Shown: positions 38,364 to 47,474 of the stretch, in pieces | Layout of the letters: each line of letters starts with the position of its first letter | Numbering within the stretch: the first letter of the stretch is position 1 | Source: Robiginitomaculum sp. | GTDB taxonomy: Bacteria; Pseudomonadota; Alphaproteobacteria; Caulobacterales; Maricaulaceae | Reading direction: 5' to 3' | DNA: 64,000 nt | Assembly: GCA_021776515.1 (NCBI GenBank) | Contig: JAJFFS010000017.1 | Coordinates: 140,301 to 204,300, forward strand | The notes under the pieces: model-generated | Databases searched by the model: none | Told to the model about the DNA's origin: nothing | Seen by the model: the letters and a program-made list of their open reading frames with translations, nothing else | Made by a program: the position numbers and the translations under genes

Positions 38364-38705
38364 TTAGCGCTTATGGGCCAGATGCTGTTTGGTAATGAAG
38401 GCGGACAAAAGTGCAGGTAAAAGCGAGAAAGCGGCGAATGCCATATCTCCATTGATCAATATGACTATGGAGGAGGTTAAAAAGGCACCCATCATAAGGA
38501 TGGCCCCTATCAATCTGGTTTTTAAAAACCCTGCCAGGGTAGCGCCGACTATCTGCACTATGCCCAAGACCATCAGCCAGAAAACACTGAGGCCCGCACC
38601 GGTAAAGAAGGCCACCTCCTGAGGCACGTGCATAACTTTTGCTGCGCCCGCGGCGAGGCTCATCAAAATCAGAATAACCAAAATTACATTATGAAATATC
38701 TTCAT
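38364..38705 (-). CDS. DoxX-like four-helix membrane protein
   Basis: The 113-residue protein has four hydrophobic helices (approximate residues 5-22, 31-55, 63-82 and 87-104) with the family pattern AAGAAKVMHVPQ near the end of the first. It matches the small DoxX-like group, which is found across bacteria and mostly lacks known function. It should not be equated with the thiosulfate:quinone oxidoreductase subunit DoxD on this evidence. It is an isolated minus-strand gene between amiC-side and mrcA genes. Confidence 0.82.
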   Translation of the reverse strand: MKIFHNVILVILILMSLAAGAAKVMHVPQEVAFFTGAGLSVFWLMVLGIVQIVGATLAGFLKTRLIGAILMMGAFLTSSIVILINGDMAFAAFSLLPALLSAFITKQHLAHKR

Positions 38706-38926
38706 TAGCCCTCAACCTTCGTTCAAAAAAACCTAGTCAGCACATAAAAGCGGTGTCACCATATTTCAGCGGTTTGTCAATTTCTATAAATTAGAATTTA
38801 TCAGCGTTCAAAATCTAACGAATTTGGTCGCCTTTTGATCTTGCTCTTGCCATAATGGTGACGGAAACTAATTAAACGGTATAATTGGCAAGACAGATTT
38901 TGGGCGTGGGAGTACTGGTGTAAGCC

Positions 38927-41377
38927 ATGCAATTGAAAACACTATGGGTTTGGACAGCCAGGCTTTTTTCACTTGGTGCCATTCTGGCATTTGTGGTTGT
39001 GATTGCGTTGGCCGTTTACGTGATTCGGGTCTCCGCAGACTTACCTTCTTATGAAGCTTTGCAGAATTATGAGCCTGCGGTGATGAGCCGGGTTCATGCT
39101 GGCGATGGTAAGCTTATCGCTGAATATGCCCGGGAACACCGGGTGTTTGTACCGAGAGATGCTATTCCCGACCATATTATTCAGGCCTTTATTTCGGCAG
39201 AGGACAAGAACTTTTATATTCATAACGGTTTGGATGTGAAAGGGATAATTCGTGCCATACTGGTGAATATCAAAAACAAGATAGAAGGGCGGCGCCTTGT
39301 TGGTGCCTCGACCCTGACTCAGCAGGTGGCGGAAAACTTTCTACTAAGCACCAACCAGCAACTTGATGCCAAAGTGCGTAAAATGGTTATCGCCGTGCGC
39401 ATGGAAAAGGTTTTGTCAAAGGACAAGATACTGGAGCTGTATCTTAACGAAATTTATCTGGGCAATCGCGCTTATGGTGTCGCAGCAGCGGCACTAAACT
39501 ATTTTGGCAAGCCGCTGGATGAACTGAATTTGGCAGAAATAGCCTATCTGGCCGCCTTGCCTAAGGGGCCCGCTAATTATGATCCGGTGCGTCATAAGGG
39601 TCGGGCCGTTGCACGGCGCAATTGGGTGCTGGGTCGTATGGTGGCTAATGGGTACATCGAAGAGGATACGGCCACGCTTTATCGTGAAGAGGATTTGGTC
39701 ATTGCCAACAGGTTGTCCGGGGCATCTTATCTGGCAGCAGAGTATTTTGTCGAAGAAGTGCGCCGCAAGGTTTTCACCATGTACGGCGAAGACCAGCTTT
39801 ATGATGGTGGCCTTTCCATTCGCACCACACTGGATACCCGTTTACAGCTTGAGGCCCGCAAGGCCCTGCGGGCCGGGCTGGAGGATTATGATCGCCGTCA
39901 TGGTTATCGAGGCGCTCTGGCCAGGCTGGATAGTCTGGAAGACTGGCAAACTAAATTAACCGAAGTCAAAACGGTATCCGATGTTGATCCGAACTGGAAC
40001 CTGGCTCTGGTGCTGGCTTTGACATCAGAGGGCGCACGGATCGGACTGTTTTCGGGACGAGAAGTGCAAATTCCACTCAGTGCGCTGGAATGGGCCAGAA
40101 AACCGGCACGAGAAGCTAAACTTGGTCCCGAAGTTACGGCACCATCGGATGTTCTGCGTGTTGGTGATGTGGTTTATGCTGAGGCTATCAAGGATACTGA
40201 GTCAGATTACGATTTGCGTCAGGTGCCTGCCGTCAATGGAGCCATCATGGCCATGGACCCCCATACCGGGCGCGTGCTGGCTCTGGTTGGCGGATACAGT
40301 TTTCAACAAAGCCAGTTTGACCGGGTGATGCAGGCGCGACGCCAGATAGGCTCGGCCTTCAAACCTTTTGTCTATGCAGCGGCACTGGATAAGGAATATA
40401 CGCCGGTAAGCCTGGTGCTGGATGCCCCTTTTATAGCTGATGGTGGTAGCCAAACCCGATTTTACAAACCGGGTAATTACGCGGAAGGCAAATTTTATGG
40501 TCTGTCTACTTTGCGCCTTGGTATTGAAAAATCCCGCAATGTCATGACAGTGCGCCTTGCCCAGCAAATGGGCATGGCACCTATTGTTGATATTGGTGTG
40601 CGTACGGGCATTTATGACCAGCTTGCCCCGGTATTGGCCATGTCATTGGGTGCCGGGGAAAGTACACCCTGGAGGATGGTGGGGGCCTATGCCAGCCTGG
40701 TCAATGGTGGCCGCAAGGTCGAGCCGACAATTCTAGACCGGGTTCAGGACCGTACTGGCAAGACGATTTATCGCCATGACCAACGCGATTGCCCCGGGTG
40801 CAATGTTATTGATGAAACTGAATATATTTTTGCAGAGCCTCACTTGCCGGAAAACCGTCCCCAGGTTCTGGATGCCGTAACGGCTTATCAAATCACCTCA
40901 ATGATGGAAGGTGTGGTACTACGCGGCACGGCCACAAGGATGCGTGCAGTGGGTAAACCACTGGCGGGCAAAACCGGCACCACTAATGATTATAAAGATG
41001 CCTGGTTTATGGGCTTTTCTCCAGATTTGGTTGTGGGCGTTTATGTGGGGTTTGATAATCCGGCCACCCTGGGCAGGGGTGAGGCTGGCGGCAGGGTGGC
41101 CGCCCCTATTGCCCGTGATTTTATGATTGATGCCCTAAAAGATGCCCCTAATGCTCCGTTTCGTATACCCGAGGGCGTGCGTCTGGTGCGTGTTAATCAG
41201 CGCACGGGCGAGTTGGCGCGCCCGGGTGATCCGGGCACTATTCTGGAGGCATTTCGGCCTGGCACAGAGCCCCGGCGCGGCGCGCAGGGTGTGCGGCTCT
41301 CAATTGGCAAGGGCCGGGCCGGTGTTGATGAGGCAGAACTGCCTGAGGAAGAGGATGATCTTGGCGGCTTGTATTGA
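38927..41377 (+). CDS. mrcA: Penicillin-binding protein 1A (bifunctional transglycosylase/transpeptidase)
   Basis: PBP1A polymerises and cross-links peptidoglycan outside the inner membrane. The 816-residue protein has an N-terminal membrane anchor (about residues 8-31), a GT51 domain with the catalytic Glu in SAEDKNFYIHNG and the later RMEKVLSKDKILELYLNEIYLG segment (motif split across family boxes), an OB-like insertion, and a transpeptidase domain with the SxxK serine in GSAFKPFVY, the SxN in KSRNVM and KTGTTND. A roughly 60-residue Arg/Gly/Glu-rich tail follows. It lies upstream of prfB with 56 bp between, as is common in this class. Confidence 0.95.
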   Translation: MQLKTLWVWTARLFSLGAILAFVVVIALAVYVIRVSADLPSYEALQNYEPAVMSRVHAGDGKLIAEYAREHRVFVPRDAIPDHIIQAFISAEDKNFYIHNGLDVKGIIRAILVNIKNKIEGRRLVGASTLTQQVAENFLLSTNQQLDAKVRKMVIAVRMEKVLSKDKILELYLNEIYLGNRAYGVAAAALNYFGKPLDELNLAEIAYLAALPKGPANYDPVRHKGRAVARRNWVLGRMVANGYIEEDTATLYREEDLVIANRLSGASYLAAEYFVEEVRRKVFTMYGEDQLYDGGLSIRTTLDTRLQLEARKALRAGLEDYDRRHGYRGALARLDSLEDWQTKLTEVKTVSDVDPNWNLALVLALTSEGARIGLFSGREVQIPLSALEWARKPAREAKLGPEVTAPSDVLRVGDVVYAEAIKDTESDYDLRQVPAVNGAIMAMDPHTGRVLALVGGYSFQQSQFDRVMQARRQIGSAFKPFVYAAALDKEYTPVSLVLDAPFIADGGSQTRFYKPGNYAEGKFYGLSTLRLGIEKSRNVMTVRLAQQMGMAPIVDIGVRTGIYDQLAPVLAMSLGAGESTPWRMVGAYASLVNGGRKVEPTILDRVQDRTGKTIYRHDQRDCPGCNVIDETEYIFAEPHLPENRPQVLDAVTAYQITSMMEGVVLRGTATRMRAVGKPLAGKTGTTNDYKDAWFMGFSPDLVVGVYVGFDNPATLGRGEAGGRVAAPIARDFMIDALKDAPNAPFRIPEGVRLVRVNQRTGELARPGDPGTILEAFRPGTEPRRGAQGVRLSIGKGRAGVDEAELPEEEDDLGGLY

Positions 41378-41433
41378 TCGCGCCGCACCTTTAATGCCTA
41401 AACAGAAATTTAATACTAGGGAATCGGAAATCC

Positions 41434-42544
41434 ATGCGCGCCGAATTACAAACCCATGTTCTGAACATCAAGCAGTCGATAGAACTGCTAAGGAGGCGTC
41501 TTTGACTGGGATAACGCCCAGAAACGCCTTGATGAGCTAAACGCTCGCGCCGAAGAGCCCGGTTTTTGGGATAGCCCGATGGCTGCGCAGAAATTGATGC
41601 GCGAACGTAACCGGCTGGAAAAAGCCATGGACGATGTTATCGCCATGCAAAACGACCTCGCCGATGCCATAGAGCTGACACAAATGGCCGAGGAAGAAGG
41701 CGATGACGAGCTGGAAGCCGAAGTGACTCAATCTGTTGATGAGCTGACCCGGCGTGCACGTGCGGCGGAACTGGAAGCGCTGTTATCGGGCGAGGCCGAT
41801 GCCAATGACGCCTTTGTAGAAATTCATGCCGGGGCCGGCGGTACAGAAAGTCAGGACTGGGCCTCGATGCTGCAACGTATGTATATGCGCTGGGCGCAAT
41901 CACGCGGCTATAAGGTTGAACTTATAGAGGAGCAGGCTGGCGAGGAAGCCGGCATAAAATCCTGCACCATGTTGTTTAAGGGCGAAAATGCCTTTGGCTG
42001 GTCCAAAACCGAATCCGGTGTTCATCGTCTGGTGCGCATCTCACCCTATGATTCAAGCGCCCGCCGCCATACCAGTTTTGCCTCCGTCTGGGTGTATCCA
42101 TTGGTCGATGACACCATTGATATAGACATTGAAGACAAGGACGTGCGCACCGACACCTATCGCGCCAGCGGGGCCGGGGGGCAGCACATCAATAAAACAG
42201 ATAGCGCCATTCGTCTGACCCACATTCCCACCGGCATTGTGGTGCAGTGTCAGAACGATCGCTCGCAACACAAAAACCGTTCCACCGCATGGGATATGCT
42301 GCGCGCGCGTCTATATGAGCGCGAACTGGAAGAACGCGAAGCCGCCGCCCAGGCCGAGGCCGATTCCAAATCTGAAATTGGCTGGGGGCATCAAATTCGC
42401 TCTTATGTCCTGCAACCCTATCAGATGGTCAAGGATTTGCGCACAAACGTGGAAACCTCCAACACCGGCGCGGTACTGGATGGAGATCTGGATGCGTTTA
42501 TGGCGGCGGCACTGTCGCAACGTGTTGGCGGCGAAGAGACCTAA
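41434..42544 (+). CDS. prfB: Peptide chain release factor 2, made by programmed +1 frameshift
   Basis: RF2 ends translation at UGA and UAA. The 369-residue product is encoded in two frames: codons 1-23 from the ATG at 41434, then an in-frame TGA at 41503-41505, then the main frame resuming at GAC 41504. The GGQ motif that triggers peptide release is visible in [11 protein letters not shown], and the stop-codon recognition tripeptide is SPY in [12 protein letters not shown], the usual alphaproteobacterial variant of SPF. The stop overlaps the convergent cfa stop by 4 bp. Gene callers that ignore the shift will start it wrongly at 41579. Confidence 0.95.
41491..41506 (+). promoter_or_regulatory. 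RF2 programmed frameshift site
   Basis: The bases read AGGAGG CGT CTT TGA C. An internal Shine-Dalgarno sequence (41491-41496) lies three bases before the slippery CTT codon, followed by the TGA stop and a C, which is the weakest termination context. When RF2 is scarce, the ribosome pauses at TGA and slips +1, so the protein regulates its own synthesis. This matches the established prfB mechanism in every element. Confidence 0.95.
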
Positions 42545-43770
42545 AGTCCACGTTTTTTCAAGGCCCGTTCGTTCTTGCCAATGAAGTCCCGGGTGATCGG
42601 CACATCGTCGCGCAGGTGCGACAGGATCAAGTGGAAATTCATATTGGTGCCATACTTGAACCCCAGCGCAACGCCGGTGAGATAGAACTCCCACATGCGG
42701 CAAAAGCGTTCGTCATAAAGTTCGCGGGCTTCGTCCCAGTGGGCCAGAAAACGCTCCAGCCAGTGCATGATGGTGTAATGGTAGTGCAGTCGCCAGACCT
42801 CGCAATCATCCACCCACAGGCCCACCCGTTCAACCGAGGCGAAGGCTTCAGAAATAGATGGCGAATAGCCGCCCGGAAAAATGTATTTGCGGATAAAGGC
42901 ATTGGTGGCGCCCGGCGGATTTTGCCGCCCGATAGAATGAATGAGCGCCCGCCCACCGGGTTTTAAAAGGCTTTGAACGGCACTGAAATATTCATCCAGA
43001 TGTTGTGCCCCCACGTGTTCGATCATGCCCACCGAGACAATGCGGTCATACTTTTGCGTCACCTCGCGATAGTCCTGATATTCAAAGCTGGCCCGCTCGG
43101 TGAGGTTCATCTCCTCGGCCCGCGCATTGGCCACGCGCAATTGTTCCTTGGCAAGCGCGATGCCGGTGACTTTCACATCCGCCACTTGCGCCAGATACAA
43201 CCCCATACCGCCCCAGCCACAGCCAATGTCCAGAACGCTCATGCCATCTTCAAGATCCAGCTTGGCGGCGATGAGACGTTTCTTGGCCAGTTGCGCCTCT
43301 TCCAGCGTGTCTTTCTTGGGGTTAACGAAATACCCGCAGGAATATTGCATGTCCGTATCCAGAAACATGCGGTACAGGTCCTCGGTCAAATCGTAATGGT
43401 GCGAGGCATTTTCCTGTGATTTGGCAATCGGGTTAAACTCATGAATGCGCTTTAGGGATTTGCGTACCCGTCGCACCAGATTTTGCACCGGGTGCTTGGT
43501 CATGTTCTTGGTGTTCATCACCATTAATGACAGGAAGTCCAGCAACCTTGCGCCGTTCTCAAACGTCAACGTGCCATCCATATAGGCTTCTGCGGCGGCA
43601 ATGTCGGGCTTGAAGACCAGGCGCGTGTAAAGTTTGGGATCGTGAATATGGATGGTGACCACTGGTTCTGCCGGTGATCCGGCAAACGTGTGCATTTTCC
43701 CGTTATGATCTTTAACGTGCAAGGTGCCTTGCGAGATCAGCTTGTTCAATAGTGTTGATAAAAGAAGCAT
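42541..43770 (-). CDS. cfa: Cyclopropane-fatty-acyl-phospholipid synthase family protein
   Basis: The enzyme transfers a methylene group from S-adenosylmethionine to the double bond of membrane phospholipid acyl chains. The 409-residue protein has an N-terminal lipid-binding helical region and a Rossmann domain with the SAM motif [12 protein letters not shown], followed by DYREV and [10 protein letters not shown] and the [14 protein letters not shown] segment typical of CfaS. The C-terminal tail is helical and cytoplasmic. It is convergent with prfB and lies directly downstream of the lipoate ligase gene on the same strand, 79 bp away. I see no functional link to that cluster. Confidence 0.93.
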   Translation of the reverse strand: MLLLSTLLNKLISQGTLHVKDHNGKMHTFAGSPAEPVVTIHIHDPKLYTRLVFKPDIAAAEAYMDGTLTFENGARLLDFLSLMVMNTKNMTKHPVQNLVRRVRKSLKRIHEFNPIAKSQENASHHYDLTEDLYRMFLDTDMQYSCGYFVNPKKDTLEEAQLAKKRLIAAKLDLEDGMSVLDIGCGWGGMGLYLAQVADVKVTGIALAKEQLRVANARAEEMNLTERASFEYQDYREVTQKYDRIVSVGMIEHVGAQHLDEYFSAVQSLLKPGGRALIHSIGRQNPPGATNAFIRKYIFPGGYSPSISEAFASVERVGLWVDDCEVWRLHYHYTIMHWLERFLAHWDEARELYDERFCRMWEFYLTGVALGFKYGTNMNFHLILSHLRDDVPITRDFIGKNERALKKRGL

Positions 43771-43849
43771 GAAGCTACCCCGTATGTGTTCCTCACCCTT
43801 CTAGCGGGCAAAAGCGCACTTGTGCAGGGGGCAACGCATTTGTGATGCG

Positions 43850-44917
43850 TTATTTTACGGCAGCATTAATGGCGCGGGCAAAATCATCAGGCGTGGCGCT
43901 AAGCATACTGGCATTGGCGGCTTGAAAGAATGCCGCAATATGCGGGCCAATTTCATCCACCGGCACGCGGCGTAAAGAAGCCTCCAGGTCATAGATAATT
44001 CGTGGTGGGGTAACGAAAAAATCACCAGTGAACAACACTTCGCGCAGGCGTTCATTGCGTGCACCTTCCAGGCGGACAAAGGCGTTTACCGTCCCGCCTG
44101 CGCCGGTATAGGTGCCGCATAGCACGCCCGATTCTCGTGCCGGATCATCAATTTCAGCGACAAATTCGTCTGTCCCGATTTCTTCTTCAAAGTGTTCAAT
44201 GGCGCCTTGTTCTTCCGCATTGGTAATCTCACCCAAAACCGGGTTAAGGCCCAGCCGCTCGGCAAAACCTTGTGTCAGTGCCGTTTGCACAGTTTCCATA
44301 TCGGGGGTTTTATCGCCCAAAAGCGCCCTTAGGCACGTTACCCTGTTGGCGGCATTATCCAGTGCTTTACGTTCCAGTTTGGCCTTGGCCACATTCAGGG
44401 CAGCGAACATTTTTTCCGGGTTCAGATCGACCAGTACTGTACCTTGATAAATGAGCGTGTCCCCATCAAAAAATCCACCAGTGCCAGAGATTTTCTGCCC
44501 CTCAACCTCAATGTCATTGCGCGGGCGGTAGTGGGCCTCTACGCCCAGTTTGGACAACCCCAGGGCAACCGCTTCGCAAATCATTTTGGCAACGGCTCCC
44601 AGATCCGTCGTTCCCAGAATTTTTCGTGAGAACACCAGCGACCAGCCAAGCTGTCCTTCATCAAGATAGATCGCTCCTCCGCCGGTTATACGTCGCCCGA
44701 CCTCAATCCCGCGTTTGGCGCATTCTTCTTGTCTGATTTCCTGAGATAACGCCTGATGGCGGCCCAGAAGTGCCACCGGCCTGAAATGTATAAAGCGGAT
44801 GGTGTCGGGAATTATATCATCTTTGTGCGCATCGATCATCGCTTGATCGAAGGCGATGTTTTGCCGCCCTTGGCGCAGGCCGGTATCAATGACACGAAAG
44901 GTGGGGCGGGCAGACAT
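43850..44917 (-). CDS. Lipoate-protein ligase of the sLpl(AB) type
   Basis: The enzyme activates lipoate or octanoate with ATP and attaches it to a lysine of a carrier protein. The 355-residue protein fuses the LplA catalytic domain (ITGGGAIYLDEG at residues 77-88, the lysine in GQKISGTGG at 142) with a C-terminal accessory domain (about 260-355). A dedicated ligase of this kind, sLpl(AB), loads LbpA in sHdr sulfur oxidisers. The assignment rests on its neighbours, two LipS-like radical SAM genes, and on lbpA at 17 kb. A general LplA is the alternative. A repeat hairpin separates it from the upstream gene. Confidence 0.87.
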   Translation of the reverse strand: MSARPTFRVIDTGLRQGRQNIAFDQAMIDAHKDDIIPDTIRFIHFRPVALLGRHQALSQEIRQEECAKRGIEVGRRITGGGAIYLDEGQLGWSLVFSRKILGTTDLGAVAKMICEAVALGLSKLGVEAHYRPRNDIEVEGQKISGTGGFFDGDTLIYQGTVLVDLNPEKMFAALNVAKAKLERKALDNAANRVTCLRALLGDKTPDMETVQTALTQGFAERLGLNPVLGEITNAEEQGAIEHFEEEIGTDEFVAEIDDPARESGVLCGTYTGAGGTVNAFVRLEGARNERLREVLFTGDFFVTPPRIIYDLEASLRRVPVDEIGPHIAAFFQAANASMLSATPDDFARAINAAVK

Positions 44918-44940
44918 GGGCTAAACTTTCGTTTCTCCCT

Positions 44941-45019
44941 CTCCTTCGACAAGATCAGGATAAGGACTGAAAAATGCGGTAGAGGATAACATGCCCTCAT
45001 CCTGAGCTTGTCGAAGGAG
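44941..45019. repeat. Dispersed inverted repeat between the ligase and radical SAM genes
   Basis: The arms CTCCTTCGACAAG...GATAAGG and the reversed CCTCATCCTGAGCTTGTCGA (to 45018) surround about 30 bases. It is the same family as the repeats at 22504-22720 and 61106-61168. It would form a hairpin in the minus-strand transcript between the two genes. Confidence 0.8.
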
Positions 45020-45029
45020 GGGCAGAGCG

Positions 45030-46322
45030 TCAATAGTCCTCCAGATCATCGCCTTCCTCATAACTCTCGCCAGGCTTTTGCATATCCAGTTGATGGCGGA
45101 TGCGGCGTAGATCCACTGCGGCGGGCTGGAATGGGTAGGAGGCAATGTCTGATGGCGGGCTATCGCCATAGGGGCGATCACAGGCGGAAATATCTTCGGC
45201 AAATTTGCCCGGGCAGCCCGAGGTGCGAAAGGCAAGCCCGGCATCAATAACCGCATCCAGCTCGCCCGAAGGCAGGCCAAACTCTACCACGCGACCTTCG
45301 CTATCAAATTTCATCTGATCTACGCGCACGCCAAAATAGTCGATCAAATAACGGCCCAGTTGCACCCGTCGCCATTGATCGCGGGGTGTGGCGGGCAAGT
45401 GGTCCATGAGTGAGCCTTTTTCCGGGTAAAAACAGAACATATGGCTGTGACCACCCATATCGACCAATTGTTGCACCAGCTCAAGGATTTCAAACTCGGT
45501 CTCGCCCATGCCGACAATAATGTGCGCGCCAAATTTTTGCGAGCCAAAAATATCCCGCGCATCCATCAGTATTTCCCAATATTTCTTCCAGCTATGGGGC
45601 GATTGCACGCCTTTGCCACGGGTGCGGTCAAAAAGCGTTGGCGTGGCGGCATCCAGTGCAACAGTAAAAATATCCGAGCCCATATCGCGCAAGGTCTGCA
45701 CATCGCTGCGCTGCATGGTGGTGGGGTTGGAAAGTATGGAGATGGGCATGGCATCCGGGTCCACATGATCGGTCCATGTTTTCAAAACGCTCACCGTGTC
45801 CTCGTCAGAACGCGGGTGGGTGATCATGGAAATGCACATGCGGTGAAACGGGCTGGCCGCCGGGTCTTCGCCAACGATCTGGGCAATTTTGGCCATGGGA
45901 ACGCTGGGCCAGTCAACACGAATAAAATTACGGTCCGCATAGTCGCGGTCGGCCTCGCGGTGACGGGCCAGCCCGCAATAGGCACAATTGGCGCGGCAGC
46001 CTTCGGGATAGGTCAACAAGATATTCAGGCACCGCGTACAGCCGCAACGGTGCATTTTACCGGGCATAATGCCCAGCGTTAGCGCCGCCGCCGTGGAAAG
46101 TTGAACATATTCCGGCGAGGTCATATTGGGCGTCTGGATATTATTGTTGGGCAAGTAAAGCCCTTCGGGGCGCGTATCTGCCGCCTTCACCCGGCCACCA
46201 TTGCGCGCCTCGGCAGGGGTTTGCCCCGGGCTGCGTGGTGCCATCACATCATAGGGGTTGAAATCTAGAGCATCAGCCCCGGTATCTGCTGGCCCGGCAT
46301 TTTCAGGTTTCAAACAAGTCAT
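45030..46322 (-). CDS. Radical SAM lipoate synthase-like protein (LipS type)
   Basis: The 430-residue protein has a radical SAM motif Cys109-xxx-Cys113-xx-Cys116 (EGCRANCAYCGL), preceded by a second Cys group 93, 95 and 98 (HRCGCTRC) that could bind an auxiliary iron-sulfur cluster. LipS1 and LipS2 together insert two sulfurs into octanoyl-protein, replacing LipA. The C-terminus has SGCPG and DISACDRPYG motifs. It is 22 bp from the second radical SAM gene and next to the ligase, so the three form one unit. I cannot say whether this is LipS1 or LipS2; the pairing is the main evidence. Confidence 0.85.
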   Translation of the reverse strand: MTCLKPENAGPADTGADALDFNPYDVMAPRSPGQTPAEARNGGRVKAADTRPEGLYLPNNNIQTPNMTSPEYVQLSTAAALTLGIMPGKMHRCGCTRCLNILLTYPEGCRANCAYCGLARHREADRDYADRNFIRVDWPSVPMAKIAQIVGEDPAASPFHRMCISMITHPRSDEDTVSVLKTWTDHVDPDAMPISILSNPTTMQRSDVQTLRDMGSDIFTVALDAATPTLFDRTRGKGVQSPHSWKKYWEILMDARDIFGSQKFGAHIIVGMGETEFEILELVQQLVDMGGHSHMFCFYPEKGSLMDHLPATPRDQWRRVQLGRYLIDYFGVRVDQMKFDSEGRVVEFGLPSGELDAVIDAGLAFRTSGCPGKFAEDISACDRPYGDSPPSDIASYPFQPAAVDLRRIRHQLDMQKPGESYEEGDDLEDY

Positions 46323-46344
46323 ATTTCAAAATTTCCTCGTCTTC

Positions 46345-47382
46345 TCAGGCCGCGCAAGTGGCCGAGGTTTGTGCAGATTGACTACCGCCAATTTTAATGG
46401 CGCAACAGGCATGTTCTTGATGATAGGGGCGGCCAATGGCCTCAGAGATAGCAACCGCACCATCGGCGGGAAAGGCAATGCCATCAAGACCGGCCATAAC
46501 CGCATAGGCATCGGTTACGCGTTTGTGCATGCCCGGTGGTCGGGCGCAACCCAGCAAAACCTGCTTATCGGGCAGGCGTTGCCGTGCACCCAAAAATATA
46601 CGCCCTACATCAGAGGTGGAGGGGGTTTTGAAGGTGCCAGGCTTGGCGTAAAACGGCATAATAACCACCAGTACCAGAGCATGCACGTCATAGCGGCTGA
46701 CAATGTCCAGCGCGTTTTTCTCGCCTAATATTTCTCCATAGTGAAGCCCCACCACAATGTGCGGAGTGACTTTCAGGTTGGTAGAGGTCAGCGCCGCCAG
46801 TGTTGCCTCAAAATCGGCCACCGGGCGGTCCAGTTTATAAACCTGTTTGATGGTATCTTGCGCCCCGATAACATCCATCATCGCCGAATCAACGCCGGCA
46901 GCCTCCATGCGTTTGGCGGCGGGTTCATCAAGAAGCGCTGTGTGAATGGCAACCTGTAAGTGTGGGAAATCATGCTTTAGCTTTTCTACCACGGGCAGGT
47001 AGCGCTCATAACGAATTTCATTTTTCTTGTTGGAACCACCGGAGAGTAAAAATCCTTGCAGATTTTGCAGCACCACCATATCGCGCACCTGGCGGTCCAG
47101 ATGTTCCGGTTTGGTAGCCGGGATCATTGGTTCCAGTATTTTTTTCTGGCAATGGTCACAGTTCAGCGCACATCCGCCAGCGGTAATGGAAAAGGCGGGG
47201 AAGGAATTTTTACCGCAACCGGCAAGCTCGGATGATTCGTATTCCTTGAACGTTGGCGTGGAAAAGCGAATGGGACGGGCTATGGCTTGGGCGGCATTGG
47301 CCTCAAAGGCACGGATGAGGTTTGCATCAAGTTCCGCATCTTCCAGCGCCTCTATTCGCAATGCGCTTTGTTGCCAATTCAT
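46345..47382 (-). CDS. Second radical SAM lipoate synthase-like protein (LipS type)
   Basis: From the ATG at 47382 (ribosome site GGAGTGG) the protein has 345 residues with the radical SAM motif Cys71-xxx-Cys75-xx-Cys78 (GGCALNCDHCQ). A Cys at 56 precedes it, and later segments include VLLGCARPPGMHK and HACCAIKIGG, which may hold further cluster ligands. It is the partner of the radical SAM gene 22 bp downstream. Both are far from LipA in pattern. The upstream frame runs 29 codons further to 47469, without a ribosome site. The gene is divergent from the amidotransferase-like gene, 92 bp apart. Confidence 0.84.
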   Translation of the reverse strand: MNWQQSALRIEALEDAELDANLIRAFEANAAQAIARPIRFSTPTFKEYESSELAGCGKNSFPAFSITAGGCALNCDHCQKKILEPMIPATKPEHLDRQVRDMVVLQNLQGFLLSGGSNKKNEIRYERYLPVVEKLKHDFPHLQVAIHTALLDEPAAKRMEAAGVDSAMMDVIGAQDTIKQVYKLDRPVADFEATLAALTSTNLKVTPHIVVGLHYGEILGEKNALDIVSRYDVHALVLVVIMPFYAKPGTFKTPSTSDVGRIFLGARQRLPDKQVLLGCARPPGMHKRVTDAYAVMAGLDGIAFPADGAVAISEAIGRPYHQEHACCAIKIGGSQSAQTSATCAA

Positions 47383-47474
47383 CCCAATTCCACTCCAGCG
47401 GTAGTCAATATGAGTTATTTCTAATATACAGTTTGCCAGTATGTTACAAGCATCGCAAGGGGTTTGCATTTTTA

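Noticed and set aside
38364..38705. DoxX protein as part of sulfur oxidation
   Set aside because: The similarity is to the small DoxX-like family without known sulfur role, and it is far from the sHdr operon.
41434..41505. Frameshift mutation or sequencing error in prfB
   Set aside because: The stop lies in the complete, well-known programmed frameshift motif with spaced Shine-Dalgarno, so it is functional, not damage.
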